Assembly (NCBI GenBank): GCA_041650805.1
Contig: JBAZKM010000021.1
Span: 1-9,145, forward strand
Origin: Candidatus Omnitrophota bacterium
GTDB lineage: Bacteria > Omnitrophota > Gorgyraeia > 2-01-FULL-45-10
Length of the DNA: 9,145 nucleotides
Reading direction: 5' to 3'
This document shows, one piece after another, positions 1-5,308 of the stretch. A program made the position numbers and the translations under genes. Numbering within the stretch: the stretch's first letter is position 1; every line of letters begins with the position of its first letter. The notes under the pieces are model-generated. The model was given only the letters and a program-made list of their open reading frames with translations, searched no databases and was not told where the DNA came from.

Positions 1-25
1 TTTTACGGGTCCTGCCGCTCCCTCG

Positions 26-117
26 CCTTTTGTTTCTATAGGGCATCCAACGCTCTCGAGGCGTACCAATGACCGATCGTGGATCCTAGGCGCCGTAGTG
101 CCCTATACTCCAAAAGG
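26..117. repeat. Nested, branched inverted repeat
   Basis: Three sets of arms nest around a common centre. CCTTTTG (26-32) pairs with CAAAAGG (111-117). TATAGGGC (37-44) pairs with GCCCTATA (100-107). ATCC plus ACG (45-52, one extra A) pairs with CGTGGAT (78-84). The pairs occur in the right order to form one long folded stem with an unpaired side region at 85-99. Function unknown; it resembles the larger foldback at 8659-8906 in being built from several short perfect arms separated by small internal loops. Confidence 0.5.
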
Positions 118-130
118 CTCGGTCGCGTCA

Positions 131-160
131 TACTAAAATTTCCTCTGTGAAATTTTAGTA
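131..160. repeat. Perfect 11-bp AT-rich hairpin
   Basis: TACTAAAATTT (131-141) and AAATTTTAGTA (150-160) are perfect inverted repeats around an 8-nt loop. The plus strand continues with TTTTAAT, so it could act as a weak terminator for a rightward transcript ending before this window. The stem has almost no GC, which argues against an efficient terminator. It shares the AAAATTT core with the other repeats in this stretch. Confidence 0.5.
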
Positions 161-181
161 TTTTAATAGCCCATAGCTTAT

Positions 182-210
182 CCCAAATTTTTCCTTTATA
201 AAAATTTGGG
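182..210. repeat. Perfect 11-bp hairpin with CCC/GGG base
   Basis: CCCAAATTTTT (182-192) and AAAAATTTGGG (200-210) form a perfect stem with a 7-nt loop. No T-run follows on either strand, so it does not look like a simple intrinsic terminator. It again carries an AAATTTTT core like its neighbours, suggesting that it belongs to the same set of intergenic structures. Confidence 0.5.
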
Positions 211-245
211 GTCACCCGTAAAATTTTTATCCAGTCCCCGCCTCA

Positions 246-310
246 CAAAATTTTTCGGCTCTTATCGAACATGGCCGTGAGGCCATGGGGTTGAGCCGTA
301 TAAATTTTGC
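246..310 (+). repeat. AT-box hairpin element, copy A (plus orientation)
   Basis: Three nested arms are visible. The outer AT-boxes are CAAAATTT (246-253) and AAATTTTG (302-309). The middle arm is CGGCTC (256-261) with GAGCCG (293-298). The inner hairpin is ATGGCC (271-276) with GGCCAT (281-286), closed by the loop GTGA, which is a GNRA tetraloop in plus-strand RNA. A second copy lies in opposite orientation at 408-466, and a copy with the same outline but a different inner hairpin lies at 9002-9068. Function is not known; a non-autonomous repeat or a structured RNA/DNA site are the obvious options. Confidence 0.6.
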
Positions 311-407
311 TAAGTTAATAACTACCTCTCAAATATATAAAACGAACCGGTAAAGCGTAGAGATAAATAAAACTATATAACTAAAATAATCCTAAACACC
401 CTTGAAA

Positions 408-466
408 GCAAAATTAGGCGAAGCCCCTGGCCTCGCGGCCATGCAAGATGTGTTGCCGAAAAATTA
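408..466 (-). repeat. AT-box hairpin element, copy B (minus orientation)
   Basis: Read on the minus strand this matches copy A. It opens with TAATTTTTCGGC, has the inner hairpin TGGCC-GCGA-GGCCA followed by GGGG, and closes with GCC and TAATTTTGC. The 20 bases around the inner hairpin differ from copy A mainly by T to C in the loop (GTGA to GCGA, still GNRA) and by one missing T. Its first three bases are the TAA stop codon of the amidotransferase gene. As it lies directly after the last gene of the cluster it might also help end transcription, but no clean U-run follows. Confidence 0.6.
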
Positions 467-2353
467 CTTCATCCACCGATCGTACCACATCTCGAACATG
501 AAGAGCGCCCAGAGCTCTTTGCGCGTGTCGTTCTTATCCGCCATAAAGGCGTCGACCATCGACTTTATATACGGGTATCTGAATATGCCCTCCCGCTCGA
601 TCTTCGTCTTGTCGAAGGCGTCGGTGAGGAGCCCCTTGAGGTCGTTCTTCAGCCAAGCCGCGACCGGTACCGCGAACCCCCGCTTGGGCTTAGCCAGCGT
701 CTCCCCCGGCAGTTTGCCTTCCAATGCCTTCTTCAGTATCCACTTCGTCCTGAACCCTTTCATCTTCATGGAACCCGGTATGGTCATCACGAATTCGGCG
801 AAATCTTTGTCGAGGAACGGCGCCCTCACCTCGAGCGACACGGCCATGCTCGCCCTGTCCACCTTGGCCAGTATGTCGTCTGCCATATACGTCTTTGCGT
901 AAATATAAGCGGCCCTGTCGAGCGGGTCGGCGCCTTTCGCGTTCCGGTAAAGACCGGCCGTTGTGTCATAAAGATCTAACGGATCAAAGCTCAACTCTGC
1001 GTTCGGGAGAAAAAGCTTCTCCTGTTCGGCCGGGGTGAACGACCCTGTCCATACCTGATGGCGGACCTCTTCCGGAAGATCGAGCCCGCGCAGGAACCGC
1101 GCCGCCCTGTAACTCCGGCTGTTATAGTCATGCGATACCGGCAGCATCCCGGTCAACAGTTTTACGGATCCGCTCCTGACAGGCTCCGGGAGAAGGTTGA
1201 AGTAACCGTTGAGCTTGTGCGCAAAGAACGAAGGATATCCCATAAAGAGCTCGTCCCCTCCGTCGCCGCCCAGTGCGACCGTCACATGCCTTCTCGTAAA
1301 GCGCGAGACGATATATGTGGGTATGATAGATGAATCGGCAAAGGGTTCGTCCAGCATGTCGAGAACGGCCGGGAATACCTCAAGCATCGTCCCGGGTTTC
1401 AATATCTCTTCATGGTGATCCGTCCCGAAATGTCCGGCGACGGTCCTGGCATCGCCCGATTCGTCATAAAGCTTCTCCCTGAACCCCACGGAGAACGTCT
1501 TTATCTCTTTGGGGCTGACGAGTTCTGCCATCATTGCGACCACGGCCGACGAATCGATGCCGCCGCTTAAGAATACGCCCAGGGGCACATCGCTTATCAG
1601 CCGGCGTCTGACCGAATCCTTCAGGAGACCGATGATCCTCTTCCCCGTCTCTTCCGGGTCCATGGATACCGTATCCCCCGTCTTCATATCCCAGTAACGC
1701 TCTACCCTGCTGCGTCCTTTTTCGAAGAGGAGTTTGGAGGCCGGCTCCAGTTTCTTTATATCCCTGAATATGGTGCGTGGTGAGGGTATATACTCGTAGG
1801 CCAGGTATTTGCTTACCGAACTCATATCTATCTGCCTGCGCGCGGAGGGGTGTTTGAGAAGCGATTTGAGTTCCGACGCAAAGATGAGCTGATTATCGAA
1901 GAACGCATAGTAGAGGGGTTTCTTCCCGAACCTGTCGCGCGCCAGGAACAGCCGTTCCTTACCCGCGTCCCATAATGCGAAAGCGAACATGCCGTTGAAA
2001 TGTCCGAGGCAACTCTCGCCATACTCTTCGTACGCGCGTATGATGACTTCTGTATCGGACCTCGTTTTGAAGACGTGCCCCTTTTCGGAGAGGGCCTCTC
2101 TCAGCTCGGGAAAGTTATATATCTCGCCGTTGTAGACGATAGTTATCGAGCCGTCTTCGTTTGACATCGGCTGGCGGCCGGTCTTGAGGTCTATTATGGA
2201 AAGGCGCCTGTGGCCTAAGGCGGCCGGCCCGCGTATGAAAGACCCGCTATCGTCAGGCCCCCTGTGAGCGAGCGTATCCATCATGCCCTTGAGGACGGCC
2301 TCAGACGGGCGCTTCGTCCTGTCAGCGTATACGTAACCGCAAATGCCGCACAT
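464..2353 (-). CDS. asnB: Asparagine synthase-type glutamine amidotransferase (AsnB family)
   Basis: This 629-residue protein has the two-domain plan of glutamine-hydrolysing asparagine synthetases, which make an amide from a carboxylate using ATP and ammonia from glutamine. The N-terminal class II glutaminase begins MCGICG, so Cys2 becomes the N-terminal nucleophile after Met removal. It carries RGPD (31-34), HRRLSIID (48-55), NGEIYN (75-80) and TRSDTEV (97-103). The synthetase domain has the PP-loop SGGIDSS (263-269), DEPFADSS (335-342), GGDGGDELF (362-370), and later DRASMAVSLEVRAPFLD. It starts 2 nt after the DUF1015 stop with no clear Shine-Dalgarno, which suggests translational coupling. 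The length and the opening resemble both free-standing AsnB and the amidotransferases of exosortase/exopolysaccharide loci. No polysaccharide genes are in view, so the true substrate (aspartate or a sugar acid) is open. Its stop codon lies in a repeat element. Confidence 0.93.
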   Translation of the reverse strand: MCGICGYVYADRTKRPSEAVLKGMMDTLAHRGPDDSGSFIRGPAALGHRRLSIIDLKTGRQPMSNEDGSITIVYNGEIYNFPELREALSEKGHVFKTRSDTEVIIRAYEEYGESCLGHFNGMFAFALWDAGKERLFLARDRFGKKPLYYAFFDNQLIFASELKSLLKHPSARRQIDMSSVSKYLAYEYIPSPRTIFRDIKKLEPASKLLFEKGRSRVERYWDMKTGDTVSMDPEETGKRIIGLLKDSVRRRLISDVPLGVFLSGGIDSSAVVAMMAELVSPKEIKTFSVGFREKLYDESGDARTVAGHFGTDHHEEILKPGTMLEVFPAVLDMLDEPFADSSIIPTYIVSRFTRRHVTVALGGDGGDELFMGYPSFFAHKLNGYFNLLPEPVRSGSVKLLTGMLPVSHDYNSRSYRAARFLRGLDLPEEVRHQVWTGSFTPAEQEKLFLPNAELSFDPLDLYDTTAGLYRNAKGADPLDRAAYIYAKTYMADDILAKVDRASMAVSLEVRAPFLDKDFAEFVMTIPGSMKMKGFRTKWILKKALEGKLPGETLAKPKRGFAVPVAAWLKNDLKGLLTDAFDKTKIEREGIFRYPYIKSMVDAFMADKNDTRKELWALFMFEMWYDRWMK

Positions 2354-2355
2354 AG

Positions 2356-3645
2356 TCAGTTTAACTTATTGATCACAAGCCCCGAAAGCGGCTTGGGATA
2401 GAAATAGGTCGCCTTTCTCGGCATCCTCTCGCCCATACGGGCTATCCTCTTGACCTGGGATACCATGGTGGGATTCAGAAAGAACGCTATCTTGAATCTG
2501 CGTTTATCGACAAGGCCCGGCAGTTCTCCCGGGTCCTTCACGAATTCGACGTTATCGTCCTCGTCCCTGATCCCAAGCACGTGCTGCATAAGGAAAAGGT
2601 GGAGTATCGTCACGTCGAGACGCTTCCATGTGTCGGAATTTTCCCGTATGACCCTGTCAGAATACGCTACGCTCTTCAGTTTCAGCAGATAGAAGCGGCC
2701 CTTACCGGTATACATCCCGAAGGCGTGCGCCCCGCCCGATCTCTCGAGGGCCCCCATCAGGACCTTCATCGAGCGCATCTTCTGCACAAAGAAGGACCTT
2801 TCGACCCTCTGCAATATGTCGCCCTCTTTGAGAGCACCTATATCTTTTACCAGCCGGTGCGCCGGCAGTATCGTCAGCATCCTTTCATCGGATTCGACGA
2901 AATATACCATCATCGACTTCGAGTTCTTTTTAAGTTCATCCCCGGCCCCCCGGCGCTGGACTTCGGCGGAATATGCCCTGGCCACTTCGTAACGATGGTG
3001 GCCGTCGGCTATGAATATATCCTTGGGCCGCATGAGCGCCTCTATCCTCTTTATGTCGCGCGCATCGTCCAGCCGCCACATACGGTGGCGGACATCATCG
3101 TAATATAGGTCTATGAGAGGCCTTTTGGCCCTGCAGTGCCTTTTCAGGATATTGACGATCGCGTGGCGCCCGTCTTCGTAGAGGACGAATATAGGGCTCA
3201 GGTTCGCTTTTATGCTGCGGATCAGGCTGAGGCGGTCTACCTTGGGAGCGCGCAGCGTATTCTCGTGCGAGAGGACGGAATCTTTACCTTTGCCTCCATC
3301 CAGTCCCATAAGGCCCATAAAACCAGTGCGTTCGAATCTCCTGCCGCCATATCTGTACGTCTGGGAGTATATATACAGGGAATCGGCCTCATCCCGGACC
3401 ATCACCCCGCCCTTGAGCCAGGAGTCGAAGGACCTCTTCGCCCGGGTGTAACGGTTGTTACGCGACGTATCCCCGGGATATATCTTACCCAATATGAGCC
3501 GCACTACGTTGTGGGGGTCCCGGCGGTAGAGGGACGCCTGCATCTCTTTGGGGATCACATCGTAGGGAGGCGCGATGACCTTCTCTACTTTCCCCACCTT
3601 TCCCTTATTGTATATGATACCTTTAAAAGGTTTTACAGTTGCCAA
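2356..3645 (-). CDS. DUF1015 family protein
   Basis: This 429-residue soluble protein belongs to the DUF1015 family (COG4198), whose biochemical role I do not know to be settled. Recognisable signatures are APPYDVI near residues 25-31, NVVRL at 46-50, the HENT segment at 127-130, ADGHHRYEVA at 213-222 and the LPAHRLV stretch around 260-266. I see no signal peptide or membrane segment. The start is TTG at 3643-3645: it follows an AGAGAGG ribosome-binding site with 6-nt spacing and gives the family-typical MATVKPFKGI opening. The FmdB-type gene ends 11 nt upstream and the amidotransferase begins 2 nt downstream, so these three genes appear co-transcribed. In other bacteria this family is often seen near serine-biosynthesis genes; none are visible here. 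Confidence 0.9.
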   Translation of the reverse strand: MATVKPFKGIIYNKGKVGKVEKVIAPPYDVIPKEMQASLYRRDPHNVVRLILGKIYPGDTSRNNRYTRAKRSFDSWLKGGVMVRDEADSLYIYSQTYRYGGRRFERTGFMGLMGLDGGKGKDSVLSHENTLRAPKVDRLSLIRSIKANLSPIFVLYEDGRHAIVNILKRHCRAKRPLIDLYYDDVRHRMWRLDDARDIKRIEALMRPKDIFIADGHHRYEVARAYSAEVQRRGAGDELKKNSKSMMVYFVESDERMLTILPAHRLVKDIGALKEGDILQRVERSFFVQKMRSMKVLMGALERSGGAHAFGMYTGKGRFYLLKLKSVAYSDRVIRENSDTWKRLDVTILHLFLMQHVLGIRDEDDNVEFVKDPGELPGLVDKRRFKIAFFLNPTMVSQVKRIARMGERMPRKATYFYPKPLSGLVINKLN

Positions 3646-3651
3646 AGGAGA

Positions 3652-3658
3652 CCTCTCT
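3652..3658 (-). promoter_or_regulatory. Ribosome-binding site for the DUF1015 TTG start
   Basis: The minus strand reads AGAGAGG followed by 6 nt and TTG. No in-frame ATG sits nearby, so this site decides the start. It overlaps the TAG stop codon (3657-3659) of the upstream FmdB-type gene, which allows terminating ribosomes to reinitiate. Confidence 0.6.
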
Positions 3659-3926
3659 AACCGTTCTTCTTTTTGCCGGAAGGACAGCTTTTACAGTCGC
3701 CCGACCCCGGACAGGGAGGAGCGTCTTTTCCGGCGGAGCCCCTCTTCTTCTTGTAATCCGTCTCGTAAAAACCGGAGCCCTTGAATATTATACCGCTGCC
3801 CGACCCTATGAGGCGCACCACCTTACCGCCGCATTCAGGGCACTTCTTCAGCGGATCGTCCGTCATCTTCTGGAATTTCTCGAACGCGTTTCCGCATTTT
3901 TCACACTCGTACTCATACGTCGGCAT
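3657..3926 (-). CDS. FmdB-family zinc-ribbon protein
   Basis: An 89-residue protein opening MPTYEYECEKCG, the hallmark of the FmdB/CxxC_CxxC_SSSS small zinc-ribbon family (named after a putative regulator of a formamidase operon; the general role is unproven). Two CxxC pairs, C8/C11 and C29/C32, should bind one zinc ion. They are followed by VVRLIGSGSGIIFKGSGFYETDY, which is usual in the family. The tail is basic and carries three more cysteines (C72, C78, C81) and a KKK run. The ATG is preceded by GAGGAGA with about 5 nt spacing, the strongest ribosome-binding site in the downstream half, so it can be translated independently. It lies 96 nt after dnaJ across a large palindrome and 11 nt before the DUF1015 start. 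Confidence 0.9.
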   Translation of the reverse strand: MPTYEYECEKCGNAFEKFQKMTDDPLKKCPECGGKVVRLIGSGSGIIFKGSGFYETDYKKKRGSAGKDAPPCPGSGDCKSCPSGKKKNG

Positions 3927-3952
3927 CTATTTCTCCTCGTATTATATACGTT

Positions 3953-4019
3953 GGTCGACGGTCCATAGTCCATGGTCCACAAAATATTACCGTGGACCGT
4001 CGACTGTGGACTGTGGACT
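3953..4019. repeat. Palindrome with arms of four tandem 7-mers
   Basis: The left arm is four consecutive heptamers (GGTCGAC, GGTCCAT, AGTCCAT, GGTCCAC; 3953-3980). The right arm is four more (GTGGACC, GTCGACT, GTGGACT, GTGGACT; 3992-4019), around an 11-nt AT-rich loop. The arms pair over 28 bp with two true mismatches and four T-G positions when the plus strand is folded. It begins 3 nt beyond the dnaJ stop, filling most of the dnaJ-fmdB gap. A long stem here could protect or process the dnaJ 3' end. No U-run follows on the minus strand, so intrinsic termination is not supported. Confidence 0.7.
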
Positions 4020-4022
4020 ATT

Positions 4023-5198
4023 TTATTTGAACATCCTCCGCATCTTCTCCACGAACGACTTCGACAACGGGCCCGACGGGTCCCCGTTCGCATTGGCGAA
4101 CTCTTTCAATATCCGTTTCTGTTCGCCCGTAAGGTTAGTGGGGACTTCCACCTGGACCCTTACCAGCTCATCCCCTATCCCGCCGTCATGAAGATGCGCT
4201 ATACCCTTTGCCTTGAGCCGGAAGACCCTGCCGCTCTGCGTGCCTGCGGGTATCTTCATCTTCGCCTTGCCGCCCAAAGTCGGTATCTCCACCTCTCCTC
4301 CGAATACCGCAGTGACGAAATTTATCGGTACTTCGCAGAATATGTCGGCGTCGTGCCGTTCGAATATCTCATGTTTCCTGACATATAAGAGGACGTAGAG
4401 GTCTCCTCTCCTGCCGCCGCGCTCCGGCGCCTCGCCCTCACCCTGGACCCTCAGGCGCGACCCCGTATCGACCCCTGCGGGTATCTTCACGGTGATATTG
4501 CGCCTTATCTTTGTCCTGCCCGTACCGGAGCATGCCGGACACGGCGCCTTTATAACAACGCCCTCTCCGCCGCACCTGGGGCATGTCTGGGTTATGCTGA
4601 AGATACCGTTAGACGAGATGACCTGCCCGTGCCCTTCGCATGCCGGGCACCTCTCCTTCTTCGAACCGGGCCTCGCCCCGCTCCCGTCGCAGTCATCGCA
4701 GGGCTCATACCGCGGTATGGTGATCGTCTTTTCCGCGCCGAATGCCGCCTCTTCAAATCCTATCTCAAGGCTGTACTCCAGGTCCGCTCCGCGCCTGCCG
4801 CCGGGCCGCCGCCTCCCGGAGGCCCCGAATTCGCCTCCGAATATATCGCCGCCCAGCCCGAAGTTCCTGAAGAGGTCGCTCAGGTCCAGGCCGCCGAATA
4901 TGTCCCGGACATCGTCGAAGTGGTGGAAGTCCTGCCATGTGAACCCGCCCTGCTTGAACGCCCCTTCGACACCGGCATGTCCATACTGGTCGTAGTTCGC
5001 CTTCTTCTGCGGATCTATCAGGACCTCGTATGCCTCCGATATCTCCTTGAACCTCTCCTCAGCATCCTTCTTCTTTTCGGCCGGTACCCTGTCGGGATGG
5101 TACTTGAGCGCGAGATTCCTGTAGGCCTTCTTCACCTCGTCGGCGGTCGCGGTCTTCGCGATACCGAGGACTTCGTAATAGTCACGCTTGTTAGCCAT
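4023..5198 (-). CDS. dnaJ: Chaperone protein DnaJ (Hsp40)
   Basis: Type I DnaJ, the co-chaperone that delivers unfolded clients to DnaK and stimulates its ATPase through the J domain. Counting from the upstream ATG at 5207, the J domain spans about residues 7-75 with HPD at 37-39. It is followed by a Gly/Phe-rich region (about 79-140), four CxxCxGxG zinc-finger repeats (170-177, 187-194, 209-216, 223-230) and the substrate-binding C-terminal domains. Length is normal (391 residues from this start). I chose the ATG at 5196-5198 because it gives MANKRDYYEVLG, the family-standard opening; the ATG at 5205-5207 would add three residues. Neither has a good Shine-Dalgarno; AGG sits 10 nt before the upstream ATG, at the edge of the palindrome. 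It follows dnaK across that palindrome. Confidence 0.97.
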   Translation of the reverse strand: MANKRDYYEVLGIAKTATADEVKKAYRNLALKYHPDRVPAEKKKDAEERFKEISEAYEVLIDPQKKANYDQYGHAGVEGAFKQGGFTWQDFHHFDDVRDIFGGLDLSDLFRNFGLGGDIFGGEFGASGRRRPGGRRGADLEYSLEIGFEEAAFGAEKTITIPRYEPCDDCDGSGARPGSKKERCPACEGHGQVISSNGIFSITQTCPRCGGEGVVIKAPCPACSGTGRTKIRRNITVKIPAGVDTGSRLRVQGEGEAPERGGRRGDLYVLLYVRKHEIFERHDADIFCEVPINFVTAVFGGEVEIPTLGGKAKMKIPAGTQSGRVFRLKAKGIAHLHDGGIGDELVRVQVEVPTNLTGEQKRILKEFANANGDPSGPLSKSFVEKMRRMFK

Positions 5199-5218
5199 AA
5201 TCGTCATATTATAAAGAC

Positions 5219-5297
5219 CTGGTCACCACGACACCATGACACCAGGTCACCTGTAAAAGCTTTTACTGGTGACGTGGTGACTTTGTGACCTGGTGAC
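5219..5297. repeat. Palindrome with arms of four tandem 8-mers
   Basis: On the plus strand the left arm is four octamers ending in CAC (CTGGTCAC, CACGACAC, CATGACAC, CAGGTCAC; 5219-5250). The right arm is four octamers ending in TGAC (CTGGTGAC, GTGGTGAC, TTTGTGAC, CTGGTGAC; 5266-5297). The centre is the perfect palindrome GTAAAAGCTTTTAC (5253-5266). Folding pairs about 39 positions per arm with roughly eight mismatches. It occupies most of the 110-nt dnaK-dnaJ gap, where it could affect mRNA processing or dnaJ translation. It has the same plan as 3953-4019 but a different unit sequence and length. Confidence 0.7.
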
Positions 5298-5308
5298 TTT
5301 AAGATCTT

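Larger units (their letters stand above)
1..463. other. Gene-free, structure-rich intergenic stretch
   Basis: I see no credible gene here. The stretch holds a nested inverted repeat (26-117), two simple hairpins (131-160, 182-210), one plus-oriented hairpin element (246-310) and most of a minus-oriented copy (408-466). Between the two copies lies about 97 bp of AT-rich sequence with no recognisable signal. The only reading frame that enters it (plus strand from 402) runs antisense through the amidotransferase gene and matches no family I recognise. Confidence 0.75.

Noticed and set aside
402..902. 166-residue plus-strand open frame at the left end
   Set aside because: It lies almost wholly antisense to the amidotransferase gene, its protein has no recognisable motif, and its first part comes from a repeat element.
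3953..4019. Rho-independent terminator after dnaJ
   Set aside because: The stem is long and strong, but the minus strand shows no U-run after it; the sequence leads straight to the fmdB ribosome-binding site.
4629..5288. 219-residue plus-strand open frame opposite dnaJ
   Set aside because: Antisense shadow of the clearly conserved dnaJ sequence; composition is typical of an off-frame translation and no family is recognisable.
5219..5297. Rho-independent terminator after dnaK
   Set aside because: No U-run follows on the minus strand, and termination here would cut dnaJ off from its only evident promoter.
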